The position numbers and the translations under genes are program-made. 64,000 bases of DNA, taken from Zopfochytrium polystomum (Eukaryota; Chytridiomycota; Chytridiomycetes; Chytridiales; Chytridiaceae). This document shows, piece by piece, positions 43,796 through 54,828 of the stretch; position 1 is the stretch's first letter; each line of letters begins with the position of its first letter. Where the stretch lies: assembly GCA_025765615.1 (NCBI GenBank), contig JAIVFJ010000207.1, positions 49,642 through 113,641 of the forward strand, read 5' to 3'. The notes beneath the pieces are model-generated. The model did no database searches. It was not told the DNA's origin and saw only the letters and a list, made by a program, of their open reading frames with translations.

Positions 43796-46700
43796 TCATT
43801 TGTGCTGCCTGAAGAAATTTGTGATCGTTTGGCAGTTTGCACGAGCTTTCTTCTTAGCACACTCACGATCTGTGCCATCACATCCCTTTTTTCTCTTCCT
43901 GCAATTGTCACATGCCTTGTTTGTTGCTGGTGGCAGCTTTTCTCCAAATTGAGGCTTGAATTTTAGGGTTGACGAATCAAGAGTTGCCTTTGCCGATTGG
44001 AAAGGTGTTTCCACTGGGGCCGAAGGATGTATGGGGAACATATTGCAAGTTGTTGCTGAATGCTCCACAGTTGGTTCGGGGGCCCTCAGTTCTGCGCTTG
44101 GATCCCCCAAAGAATTTGTATCTCCGTTTGATTGTGCTTCAACTGAGGCAGAAGGAGGTGGCTCTATCACTGACCCACGAGAGTGATTGGGGGCAGAAGA
44201 GCTATAGGGTTTTGCAGTTGACGACGAAGTGTTTGACCGCTTTTTGCGATTTCGAAAGTAGTCGACTCTTTGACGAAGTGCATCAGGTGTGAGGTTTGAG
44301 TAGATAGAACCTAACTCAAGTGAATACAGCCGAACTCTCTGCCAGTCAAATCTCTGTCCATTTTTGTGTTTGTCTGCAAATGCCACAATCCTGTTCATAT
44401 CTTCATCCGAAATCTGTACACTGTGACATTGGAGACTGTTATCTTCAACTGATGTGGGTTTTTCCAGCAGACTGGCATCAGACGCCATTTCCCCACAGGC
44501 CTGCAACTGACTTGTTTCGACTTCATGTGGGTCTATGCTTGGGTTTTGGGGCCTAGCAGTTTCTCCTCCGCCTTCCACCATTGCATTTTCTGCTCTTCCA
44601 TCAAGTGGCGCAATTGTGGGTCCACTGTCAACAATTGCAGTCTCTGCGCAAACGTCAACAACTCCTGCTGACTGAGAATTTTTGGCCTCTTTCCTTCGAA
44701 GTTTCTTCCGTGTGTTCTCCCACTTCTTGCTCAGCTCAGTGTCAGTTCTTTGATAGACTTTTTGGCACATGTCCGCTGCAAAAGCCCAAAGAGATCGAAA
44801 TTCCCTGGGAGTTGGCACAAGCTTTGCAAAAACATCCAGCAAGTATTTCTCATCATCAGTCCAATCAGCGGGAATCCGTCCAAGCTTTGGAAATGGGATA
44901 TGAAAGAGATTGATAGACTCATGCATTCTCTCAGAGACTTCGAGAAGAGACCATTTGGTGATTGCAGACTCAATAAAGCTTGGGCTGCGAGGCTTCAAGT
45001 CCAAAGTCTGATCACTTTCCAGTGACGCTCTCACCACAGAATTGAACATAACAGTGGTGACGTAGATACTTTCCTTCCATGGTGCATCGACGGATCTCTG
45101 CTGAATTAGAATATTCCGAAGAAGGCGAATCTCATTGGATGATATTGAAAAATGGATTTCAATGTCGTCATCACAGAGCTGGAGCCTATCAACAAAAGTT
45201 TTCGACTCAATTGATGTTACTGTGCTTCGTTTGAAATAACTTAGAAGTCCTTTCTATTATTTGGGTTATTTGGCATGCGACTCAAGTTGCAGCAACTAAC
45301 CTTTGATGGACTGCTCATTACTTGAGCGATCATTGGCTTCTGTACATGAGCATCAATGCCAAAAACACTCTTCCAGGTTTCTCGGTTGCTTCGAGATTCT
45401 GGATACGAGAAGCTTCGCCATGGTACTTCTGCTGGGAGAGAGGCAAGTGTACCCATAAAGTTCAAGAGAAAGCTGATCTGCTTTGAGCTTGGAACCAGGG
45501 AATGAGATAGCAAAGCCGTTTTCATCCATGTGAAGATGTTGGTCTCATCAATATAAGGAGGGATTCTCTCATAAGCTGCAGCTTGCCTCAAATTGATCTG
45601 AGTTAATTTATAAAGTGGGGATTTTGGGAAGTCAACATTCTGAATATCAATTGAAGAATATTGCTTGACCACATACTTTTACAATAAAGATACTCAAAAC
45701 ACGCATTCCAACCTCGTAGCTCATTGACTGGCGACAAATTGCATTCAACTCACTGTGCAAAGACTCATTTGAACTGGAAGAAATGAGGCTTCGCTGCAGA
45801 CCAGCTTCAACGTGGATATTATTCTTTCCAATAGGAACAAGGTCTCCACGCCAAATATGCTTGAGTGTATTTGTTGCTGTTGCCCTCCATCTCTCCACTG
45901 GGACTGTAATGTCTGCTGGTGATACGGTGCTTAGGAGTTCACGGACACAGAAAAACATGTCAGATCGATCTCTCAGCTGATGGTCTGATTCATATAAAGC
46001 ATCGTGGAATCGACGGGAGAGTAAGCCACGCAGCTCTTTCTTAACTTTGGAGGTTGACCGCGAAATGAGATGAAATGGATCTTGGCACGCTCGGAATCTT
46101 GATTTGTTGAATTTTGTTACCAAAGGATGAGCATTAGTCGCACCTTACCGTTTACCCATTGCACGCACACAGCCCCGCATTGCCTTTGGGTTATCACAAA
46201 CAACCAAAATGTCTTGCATTTCATCAATGTCAGGAAATTCAATTGTAGCATCTGACCAAAGGCTCTCATTGCTCAAAGGCTCAATAGTCATCTCGTCAAG
46301 GATGTCACCCCCCTCATCCCCAACAATTGAGCAATTATCCTCTTCCATTTCATTAAGACTCATCTCGCCATCATCAGAGTCCTCATCAAGCTCAGGTTCC
46401 TCAAATTGCTTTGTGGTTCCACTGCTGGACAGATGCCTCACGTTTAAATCTTCAGTGAAAACAGCATTCATCAGATCATCTTGACAAAGTTTGCGTAAAT
46501 ATCAGTATCAGCAAAACTGTCATATGAAAACCATCGAACCTGTTGGTGCGTGATTCATTGCATTACTGTCACCCATCACTTGGGTAATGTTATGAATCAC
46601 CCTCTGGAAACCTCTGGAACCTTCTAGAACATTCCTTCATGGAACCTTCTGGAACCTTCTGGAACCTTCTAGAACATTCCTTCATGGAACCTTGTGGAAC

Positions 46701-49700
46701 CTTCTGGAACCTTCTTTGCTTTCCTGACTTGTCTTGTTGTCATTGGTATCATTGGTATCATTGTATTACTAATTGCTCTTTCTGGAACTTTCTTTGAGTC
46801 TTGACAAGGAAGACCCTCAAAAGGTATAAAAGGGGGATGGGGGACCTGTCCCATCCCTCAAGTGAATTATTGTTTCCAATACAATCATCACTCCTCTCAG
46901 TTCCTTGTCTGCCTTGTCCTGTCCTGCCCTGTTCCTGACATCATAATTCACTTCACCCTCTCCCACTACTCTCTGCCATCATGTCTGACCCAAACAACAC
47001 CTTCCCTGATGCAACTGCCTTCCAAGCCTTGATGGACCAATTACAAGCCCTCTCAAGACAGACACACCAACTTCAAGAACAAGTCCTTCACCAGCAGCAC
47101 CAGCTTCAACAACAACTTCACCAACAAGAACATCAAGCTCTTCCCCTGCCTCAAGCCAACCAAGCAAGAGAGCCCAAGGTTCCCAGCCCTGACAAGTTCA
47201 CTGGGCTGGCCAAAGACCTTAGGAACTTCATGGCCACTGTGGAGAATGTCATCCTTCTCCAACCTTCAAGATTTCCCAGTGAGCAAGTCAAGGTTCTTTT
47301 CACAAGCACCCTCCTGTCTGGTCAAGCTCAATCATGGTACAGATCTCTCCCAAGCACACCCACCACCCTGCAAGAGCTCTGGGAGGGGCTGGAAGCTACC
47401 TTTGGTGACCCCTACGCATCTTGGACAGCAAGATCCAAGCTCAAGCATATCAAGCAAGGAAAGCAATCTTGTGTGGCCTACACCAACCAATTCAAGCAAC
47501 TAGCCAGAGACTCTGGATACAATGATGCAGCTCTGATGGAGCTGTACCATGATGGTCTCCATGAGTCTATCCAAGACATGCTCTCCCAGTCTCTGCACAT
47601 CCCTGAGACCTTGGAAGAGTACATTCTCCTTGCCATCAAGATTGACAACAGACTCTACTCCAAGAGGCTGAAGCAAAGACAAGTAGGAACTACATCAAGA
47701 CCTTCCCCAGTTCCTCAAGCTCTTACAGTTCCTGAACCCATGCAAGTGGATGCAGTTGAGACACTTCCTAAGGGTCCTCTGAGCCAAGAGGAGAAAACAA
47801 GGAGGGCCCAGCAGGGACTGTGTTTTTACTGTGGCTCCAAGGAGCATGCTGTCAAGGACTGCCCAAGGAAGAAGCACCCAAACTCCCAGGTCCAGGCTCA
47901 CTGAGGGGCAATTCCCTGGACCCTCCTCCAAGCTGCCCCTGTTTCATCACCACCACCAGCACCACAAACACCTCAGATTCCAAGCCCCACCAACTCACCA
48001 TGGATGTCAAGATTCAACTCTCACCCAAGTCAACCATCACAACCAAGGCCCTTATAGACTCTGGATCATCCTGCAACATCATTGATGCCACCCTTGCCAA
48101 GTCTTGTGCCATTCCCACAATCAAGAAATCCACACCCCTCAAGGTCCACTTTGCCAATCATGCTCTGTTCAAGGAAATCAGCCATGAAACCAAGCTAAAC
48201 CTCCACATCCAAGACTTTCCACCATCCATGGTCAACCTGGAAGTATTGGATCTTGGCTCACCCACATTCTCTGTCATCCTGGGATTACCATGGCTGCGAG
48301 CCCAGAACCCTGCCATTGATTGGGTCACTGGTCAAGTCCAACCTCCACCAATCGGAACAGTCACCCAAAACTCAAGTCAAGCCCCCAAGTCTCATGCTCT
48401 CAAGCCCTTGATTCAAGATTCACAGCCAGCCAAGACTCAAGTTCCACAGTTCACAGTTCACAGTCAAGATTCAAGTAGAGCTCATAGAGCTCACAGTCAT
48501 GGCCATGACTCTTGTTCACAGAACCCACAGTCAAAGATTCAAGTACCACAGTTCACAGTCCACATTCAAGATTCAAGTTCCACAGCTCACAGTCTTTGCC
48601 AAGAACAGAACTCTCAGTCAAAGATTCAAGAATCACAGTTCCCAGTCAAGAATTCAAGCCCCACTGCTGAGGAGCACGACAACCCGGACCCATCAGACCT
48701 TTTGCTGGCATCCAAGCTACCAAAAGAATATCTCCCTTATGCTGATGTGTTTTCCAAGACCAAGGCAGACCTGCTACCAGCTCAGAGACCTTATGACTGT
48801 GAAATCCCACTCAAGGATGAAACTTGCAGCCCACCTTTCAAGCCACTGTACCACCTCTCTCCACCAGAAGCCAAGGCCCTCCAAGAATACATTGAAGAAA
48901 TGCTGAACAAGAAATTCATCCAACCTTCCAAGTCACCAGCTGGAGCTCCCATCTTTTTTGTCAAGAAGAAGGATGGGGGACTGAGACCCTGTGTGGACTA
49001 CAGAGATCTCAATGAGATGACAGTCAAGAACCGCTATCCACTGCCTCTCATCTCTGAATTACTGGACAAACTGAGCCATGCAAGGATATTTTCCAAGATT
49101 GACCTCAGAGGTGCCTACAATTTGGTCAGAATTAAGCCCCAGGATCAATGGAAGACTGCCTTCAGATGCAAATACGGTCACTTTGAGTACTTGGTTATGC
49201 CCTTTGGACTTACCAATGCTCCAGCTATTTTCCAAGGCATGATGAATGACATCTTCAGGGATATTCTGGACCTTTTTGTCATTGTCTACCTGGATGATAT
49301 CCTGGTATTTTCATCTGACACTGCAAGCCATATGGGACATGTCAAGACTGTCTTGGAGAGACTCAGACAGCATCACCTCTATGCAAAGCTGGAGAAGTGT
49401 GAATTCCACAAGACCTCCATTGAGTTTTTGGGGTTCATTGTGTCTGACAAAGGGATCTCCATGGCACCAGACAAGATCCAAACTATTCTTGAATGGAAGG
49501 CTCCAAATTCCATCAAGGATGTTCAAAGCTTCCTTGGATTTTGCAACTTCTACAGAACCTTCATTGCCAACTATTCTGCCATAGCCAAGCCTCTCACTGA
49601 TCTCACCAAGAAGACCACCAAGTTTGAATGGACCCCAGCAGCAGAGCAAGCCTGGCTAGCTCTTAAGACAGCAACCACAAGTGCACCACTCCTTAAGCAT

Positions 49701-52700
49701 GTGGATCCCTTGCTTCCCTTCACCTTGGAAACTGATGCCTCAGACTATGCCCTTGGCGCTGTTCTGTCCCAGCCAAGCTCTCAGGACCCCTCTGCTCCTC
49801 TGCATCCAGTGGCATATTACTCCAGGAAGCTGAACAGTGCTGAGTGTAACTACACAGTCCATGACAAGGAGTTGCTTGCAATTGTGGAAGCATTCAAATT
49901 CTGGAGACACTACTTGGCTGGTTCTAAAGGCATCTCTGTCTATTCTGATCACAAGAACCTCACCTTCTTCAGGGCAAGGAGGTTGCTCAAGCAGAGGCAT
50001 GCCAGGTGGGCTGAACTGCTCTCTGAGTATGACTTTAAGCTGTGCTATTCTCCTGGTCACCTTAACACTGTGGCTGATGCCCTGTCAAGAAGAACAGACC
50101 TTGCACCTGAAGGGGGAGATGGTTTCACCCCACCATCCAAGACACACCTTTCATTGCTTCCTGACAGTGTGTGGGCCCATGCTATTTCCAAGGACCCCAA
50201 GCCTCACAAGATTCAAATCAGCCAAGAAGAGGAAAAACTTGAGATACTCAAGACAAGGCATGATGCAGCAACAGCTGGACACCCAGGAGAGCACAAGACA
50301 TATGAGCTTGTTTCCAGAGACTTCTACTGGCCAGGCATGAGGAAGTACATCAAGAACTATGTCAGCAGCTGTGAAACCTGTCAAAGAAACAAATCCAGCA
50401 GACACAAGCCCTATGGACTTCTGGAGCCCCTCCCAATTGCCATCAGCCCTTGGTCATCAATATCCATGGACTTCATTGTGAAACTGCCCCCATCCCATGG
50501 ATTTGACTCTATCCTTGTTGTCATCTGCAGAAGGACAAAGTTGGCCCATTTCATCCCCTGCACTGAGAATATAGATGCACAAGGAACAGCAGACCTGTTT
50601 TTGCAGCACATATTCAGGCTCCATGGGCTGCCTCAGTCAATCATCAGTGACAGAGGACCACAGTTCAGATCTCAATTTTGGAAAGCACTCACAGCAGCCC
50701 TTGGAATCAAGTCTCAACTGTCAACTGCTTATCACCCTCAGACTGATGGACAAACAGAAAGAACAAACCAGACTCTGGAGCAGTATTTGAGGTGCTATGT
50801 CAGCTATCAACAGGATGATTGGCCCACCCTCCTTCCACTGGCAGAATTTGCTCTCAACAATTCTCTCCACTCAAGCACCCAGCTATCTCCTTTCTTTGCA
50901 ACCTATGGCTTCAATCCAAGAGGAGATCTTCTGGGACAAGACACCCTATCCAATGTCCAAGCTCCTGCTGCGGCTTCACACTTACATAAGCTCAAGATCA
51001 TCAGCACCTTCCTGGACTCCACCCTGAAGCAAGCCCAAGAAGATGCCTCAAGATTTGCCAACACTCACAGAATGGACCATGACCTTGCTGTGGGTCAGCA
51101 AGTTTGGCTTCTGAGGAAGAACTTGCAGACCAAAAGACCAAGTCCCAAGCTAGACAACCTCAAGTTGGGTCCTTTCAAGATCTTGGAGCAAATCAATCCA
51201 GTCACCTTCAAGCTGGATCTCCCTGCATCCATGAAGATCCACCCAGTTTTCCATGTCAGCCTTTTAGAGAAGTTTGTGGCCAATTCCATTCCAGGCAGAG
51301 TTGTTCCTCCTCCTCCTCCAGTTGAGGTAGAAGGTGAAGAGGAATTTGAGGTTGAACAAATCTTGGATGCCAAGTGGTTTGGAAGAACACTCAAGTTCCT
51401 CGTTAAGTGGAAAGGTTACTCAGATGCTGACAACACCTGGGAGCCTGAGTCAAACCTCACTCACTGCCAAGACCTTCTGCTCGAGTTCAAGACCAGGTAC
51501 CCCACCAAGTTGCAGAAGAGGCCTAAAAGGGGGAGATGATGTTATGAATCACCCTCTGGAAACCTCTGGAACCTTCTAGAACATTCCTTCATGGAACCTT
51601 CTGGAACCTTCTGGAACCTTCTAGAACATTCCTTCATGGAACCTTGTGGAACCTTCTGGAACCTTCTTTGCTTTCCTGACTTGTCTTGTTGTCATTGGTA
51701 TCATTGGTATCATTGTATTACTAATTGCTCTTTCTGGAACTTTCTTTGAGTCTTGACAAGGAAGACCCTCAAAAGGTATAAAAGGGGGATGGGGGACCTG
51801 TCCCATCCCTCAAGTGAATTATTGTTTCCAATACAATCATCACTCCTCTCAGTTCCTTGTCTGCCTTGTCCTGTCCTGCCCTGTTCCTGACAGGTAATGT
51901 TGTCTGTGTTTTTCAAATTATATGCAAACAGTTAGAGAATCATTCGAAAAAACCTAAAAAAAAAGAAAATAAAGAGAGAAGCAGCCCTACCAGACGCAGC
52001 AGTTGGTTCATCAAATGAATCAAAATTTCTCCAGCACAAAATATCAGCACCACTGTTTAGATCATCCAGATCACTGCCATCTGGAGTGTGACTGACACTA
52101 GCTGCATCATCCATAGCTGTAAATGTATCACCGACTTTGGCAGTTGGTTCCACGTTGTACTGCACAATCCGCTTCAAAAACTCAGTAATCTCGCCTTGAT
52201 TTTCTGAAGCGACAAATTGCCGATTGACGATTTCTCCTAAAAAAAAGGGGTGCCTGCACAAGGTCAGCACTATTTTCTTTGCTGCAAATACTCACCAATC
52301 TCATTCCGAGCTAAAAGAAGCAGGTGGCACTCCTTTAAGTTTGCAGACTGTTGACCCTTTCTAAATCGTAGACGTTTCGCAAATTTTCGTGTTCCGTCCA
52401 AGGACACTGACTTAGTGACCTTTGCTGAATTCATTAGGGCAGACGCAAGGTGATCAAATTTGGCAGTCTCTTTGAGCCAAAGTGAGCTCATTTCCTTTCG
52501 ATCAGGTGGCTTGTTCTTGTCCAAATAGTCTGCCAAAGTGGGAGGAGTTGGGCGGATTTCTGCACTGATTATTTCAGAGCGTTTTGCAAAGCGCTGCAGC
52601 AGTTGCGCATATCGGCCTGATAAGTTGTAGACAGAGTTTATCTCACAATATGTAAAGTGTTTATTTGCAGAAAGTTACCTGACCGAATAGACAAAATTTC

Positions 52701-53231
52701 TTTCAAAGAAGATTTGAGCCCAATTGCTGTGTAAAAGCAGCGAGCCACAAAGCGCTCGTATAACTCAACAGAGACACCTCCTTTGAACGTTAGAATATAA
52801 GGGAATCTTCCACGCTTTTCATCGTCTAGTAGCTCAAAAAATCGCTCGTCAATAGTGGAGAAGTAGCCTGATCCTTTTGCATCTTCTTCTGGATCAAGCT
52901 CAGCTCTTGTTGACTTCTTCCACATTGAACATCGGTATTGGCGATATATCAAATAAGTACGATGTTTAATGTCGTTCACAAGCCTCCAACGAATTTTGAC
53001 AAAACGGGGTACACAGCTGCATCCAGTTCGAATGCAAACAATTGCCCCATTAGAAAAGGTTGCTTCGATATTCCAGACATAGGTTGGGAAGCTGAAGAGT
53101 TCCTCTGAGGCCTGTGCCTCCTTGTCCTCAGGCATTGTAAGAACGGGAGGGAATATTCCACGTAAATTTGCGTCATTGAATCGTGCTGTGGCAAATGATG
53201 CAGCATACTGCGAGAGTTTTCCTTGATCCAT
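43796..53231 (-). CDS. Transposase-like protein with Myb/SANT and zinc-cluster tail, split by a Gypsy insertion
   Basis: Eight exons, every junction in phase: 53231-52679, 52616-52296, 52236-51991, 46578-46540, 46479-46149, 46097-45677, 45597-45301, 45205-43796 (1205 residues). The middle carries acidic blocks in the order of a DDE transposase: LVVCDNPKAM, CQDPFHLIS and SSSSNESLHSELN. The C-terminal part has two Myb/SANT-like regions (WTDDEKYLLDVFAKL...KKWENTRKKLRR; ISDEDMNRIVAFADK) and a Cys cluster CDNCRKRKKGCDG like a fungal Zn2Cys6 half. The intron between 51991 and 46578 now holds a 5.3-kb Gypsy element; without it the intron would be about 100 bases with a CTAAC branch site. Codon use is AT-richer than neighbouring genes, as expected of a mobile element. 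The exact superfamily is uncertain and terminal repeats were not found. Confidence 0.68.
46588..46940 (+). repeat. 5' LTR of the intact Gypsy element
   Basis: Same layout as the LTR at 6931: GAA/TTC arrays at 46617-46714 and TATAAAA at about 46825-46831. Confidence 0.95.
46860..46953 (+). promoter_or_regulatory. Predicted transcript start and self-priming site
   Basis: AAGTGAATTAT (46860-46870) is the exact complement of ATAATTCACTT (46943-46953), which lies two bases after the LTR. Same arrangement as in the other element. Confidence 0.8.
46981..47904 (+). CDS. gag: Gag of the intact Gypsy element
   Basis: 307 residues, almost identical to the Gag at 7324 (one visible difference, a Thr/Ser near residue 243). 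It has a Gln-rich N-terminus, capsid region and CCHC knuckle before the frameshift site. Confidence 0.95.
   Translation: MSDPNNTFPDATAFQALMDQLQALSRQTHQLQEQVLHQQHQLQQQLHQQEHQALPLPQANQAREPKVPSPDKFTGLAKDLRNFMATVENVILLQPSRFPSEQVKVLFTSTLLSGQAQSWYRSLPSTPTTLQELWEGLEATFGDPYASWTARSKLKHIKQGKQSCVAYTNQFKQLARDSGYNDAALMELYHDGLHESIQDMLSQSLHIPETLEEYILLAIKIDNRLYSKRLKQRQVGTTSRPSPVPQALTVPEPMQVDAVETLPKGPLSQEEKTRRAQQGLCFYCGSKEHAVKDCPRKKHPNSQVQAH
47877..47940 (+). promoter_or_regulatory. -1 frameshift signal of the intact element
   Basis: CCCAAAC at 47877-47883; stem 1 47889-47896/47915-47922; stem 2 47904-47910/47934-47940. Sequence identical to the signal at 8220. Confidence 0.85.
47877..51539 (+). CDS. pol: Complete Pol: protease, RT, RNase H, integrase, chromodomain
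   Basis: About 1220 codons after the slip, no internal stop. In order: protease ALIDSGSS; reverse transcriptase with VDYRDLN, FSKIDLRGAYN, MPFGLTNAP and the catalytic YLDD; RNase H with LETDASDYALGA and DHKNL; integrase zinc finger (YWPGM, CETCQRN) and D-D-E core (SMDFIV, ISDRGPQF, DGQTERT); then a chromodomain (FLVKWKGYSDADNTWEPE) expected to guide insertion to marked chromatin. All catalytic residues are present, so this copy is probably able to transpose. The linker between protease and RT has fewer repeat units than the copy at 8220. Confidence 0.96.
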   Translation, partial: PKLPGPGSLRGNSLDPPPSCPCFITTTSTTNTSDSKPHQLTMDVKIQLSPKSTITTKALIDSGSSCNIIDATLAKSCAIPTIKKSTPLKVHFANHALFKEISHETKLNLHIQDFPPSMVNLEVLDLGSPTFSVILGLPWLRAQNPAIDWVTGQVQPPPIGTVTQNSSQAPKSHALKPLIQDSQPAKTQVPQFTVHSQDSSRAHRAHSHGHDSCSQNPQSKIQVPQFTVHIQDSSSTAHSLCQEQNSQSKIQESQFPVKNSSPTAEEHDNPDPSDLLLASKLPKEYLPYADVFSKTKADLLPAQRPYDCEIPLKDETCSPPFKPLYHLSPPEAKALQEYIEEMLNKKFIQPSKSPAGAPIFFVKKKDGGLRPCVDYRDLNEMTVKNRYPLPLISELLDKLSHARIFSKIDLRGAYNLVRIKPQDQWKTAFRCKYGHFEYLVMPFGLTNAPAIFQGMMNDIFRDILDLFVIVYLDDILVFSSDTASHMGHVKTVLERLRQHHLYAKLEKCEFHKTSIEFLGFIVSDKGISMAPDKIQTILEWKAPNSIKDVQSFLGFCNFYRTFIANYSAIAKPLTDLTKKTTKFEWTPAAEQAWLALKTATTSAPLLKHVDPLLPFTLETDASDYALGAVLSQPSSQDPSAPLHPVAYYSRKLNSAECNYTVHDKELLAIVEAFKFWRHYLAGSKGISVYSDHKNLTFFRARRLLKQRHARWAELLSEYDFKLCYSPGHLNTVADALSRRTDLAPEGGDGFTPPSKTHLSLLPDSVWAHAISKDPKPHKIQISQEEEKLEILKTRHDAATAGHPGEHKTYELVSRDFYWPGMRKYIKNYVSSCETCQRNKSSRHKPYGLLEPLPIAISPWSSISMDFIVKLPPSHGFDSILVVICRRTKLAHFIPCTENIDAQGTADLFLQHIFRLHGLPQSIISDRGPQFRSQFWKALTAALGIKSQLSTAYHPQTDGQTERTNQTLEQYLRCYVSYQQDDWPTLLPLAEFALNNSLHSSTQLSPFFATYGFNPRGDLLGQDTLSNVQAPAAASHLHKLKIISTFLDSTLKQAQEDASRFANTHRMDHDLAVGQQVWLLRKNLQTKRPSPKLDNLKLGPFKILEQINPVTFKLDLPASMKIHPVFHVSLLEKFVANSIPGRVVPPPPPVEVEGEEEFEVEQILDAKWFGRTLKFLVKWKGYSDADNTWEPESNLTHCQDLLLEFKTRYPTKLQKRPKRGR
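51540..51892 (+). repeat. 3' LTR of the intact Gypsy element
   Basis: Reads identical to the 5' LTR; followed by the GGTAA duplication. The Pol stop directly abuts it. Confidence 0.95.
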
Positions 53232-54557
53232 TGTTGCAGAGGCAATCTGAATGAGTATGATACTATGTGTCTACAAAAGGAAAAGGGGTGTTACATCACG
53301 CACTGCTGATTTGTGATGGTGCAACAAAGCGTTCATCTTACATAAGAGCTTTAGTAAATAAATGGACACGTTGTTTGCAGATACAATCTCCGCTTTATTT
53401 GACACGACAGGTCGAAGTTACACCGGGGGTTTGTGACAGGGTGAATGGGAGCGTGTTGAAGGATCATTTGAGGAGGAGAAGAAGAGGACGAGTCAACTGT
53501 GGCAGAGTGGGCGCATAGGTGTCAACCAGGTTCTCCTCTTGTCCTGCTGCTGGCGCTCTCGTTGATTCTCCCCCCCACCCCTTTTTTTTTTATTCACTCA
53601 CCTGTGCAAGGCTCACAGAGTTGTCAAATCCTTCAAACCGGAGCCTGCTGACGTAGCAATACTTTAGTCGCTTGAATCCAAAGTCGAAAGGGTTTGTTTG
53701 TGTCGGTGGTTTTGGGGTTGTTGGGCAAGTGGGTGTTACAAAATAACGAACGAGTTCAACAATTAATCAGTGATGTTCCGCAAACTGAAGTCGCGTTGAA
53801 AGTCAGTCGCAGAAAAGAGCAGAAGATGTGAGCATGCGTTCTGTGATTAGTTGAACTGAATCTACTGCACTTGGCTTACCTTCAAGACTGTTGAAATAAT
53901 TTGAGAGCGTCGAAAATGGTCTGAATTAAAAATGACGCAGACGTTGTAAATGGCGTGGGTCTGGGGAATTGCGGGGATGGATCTCTTTCCGCAGGAGGTG
54001 GTACCGATCTTGACCGCGGGCACTGGTGACAGTTTGGAAGTGTTGATGTTTGCGCCTCTGGCAAGGGTCACGAGCCAGAGAACTTCAGTGTCGTCAAAGG
54101 TGGCTGAGCTCAGCACGCATACGCCCCACTTGTCGCGACCAACCGTTGAGTCTGCTGCGGACCAAAGAAACAGCAGCAACCTAATGACTCGGCAGTCGGA
54201 GAGTGAGAGCTGCAACAGAAGTCGGAGGGTAGGATCACGGCAAAAGCAGCCGGCAGCAGCGTTTTTCAAAGCGACAGCAAAGACGGGAATCCTGTTGGCC
54301 GGCGGCGGGAGTGGCGCCTGGAAGGAAAATATGAGCATGTTAGGCATCACGGTTGCAAGCTATCGAACCTGCTGGATAGGTGGGAACGAGTGGGGAATGG
54401 TCCAGGAATGGATAAAGCCCCGCGGGCGTAGATCACTGCAGTGCACACTGTTTCACTCGATCGACGCAACGGCGGTGGCAGATCTCACGTTTTTCGGAAG
54501 CGGGCGGCGGCGGCAGGAACCGGTCAGTGACAAGTCACGGACAAGTCACGTGTTGAC
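53232..54557. other. Region upstream of the transposase gene; one doubtful minus-strand frame
   Basis: A minus-strand frame at 53862-54350 (162 codons, SSATFDDTEVLWLVTLARGA, Cys-rich) might be an exon of an unrecognised gene but lacks any family signature. Two AAGTCACG copies (54533-54549) lie near the right end. Otherwise nothing is seen. Confidence 0.35.
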
Positions 54558-54577
54558 TGACCGGTCATGACCGGTCA
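54558..54577. promoter_or_regulatory. 20-bp perfect palindrome upstream of the dehydrogenase
   Basis: TGACCGGTCATGACCGGTCA reads the same on both strands and contains two ACCGGT hexamers. It lies 251 bases upstream of the dehydrogenase start. Palindromes like this often bind dimeric transcription factors; which one is unknown. Confidence 0.55.
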
Positions 54578-54792
54578 ATCAATGTCCGCGGACAGGATTT
54601 TGCGAGGGCGGCCCACTTCCGTGTCCGTGTCCGGTGTTTGTACAAGGCATATCTCGAATGCGTATCCAGAGAAATATTACATAACATAAGGAACACACTC
54701 ATTCTCTCACACACTGTCACTCGCTCACTCACTCTCACTCTCAGTCTCAGTCTCACCCACGCACCGCACCCACTCACTCAATCACTCGCTCA

Positions 54793-54827
<35 letters not shown>

Positions 54828-54828
54828 A

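Larger units (their letters stand above)
46588..51892 (+). mobile_element. Full-length, apparently intact Ty3/Gypsy chromovirus
   Basis: 5305 bp with two 353-bp LTRs (46588-46940, 51540-51892) that read identical, TSD GGTAA (46583-46587, 51893-51897), self-priming site, Gag, frameshift signal and a complete Pol. Identical LTRs mean a very recent insertion. It lies inside an intron of the transposase-like gene, on the opposite strand, about 10 bases from that gene's 3' splice site. Confidence 0.97.
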
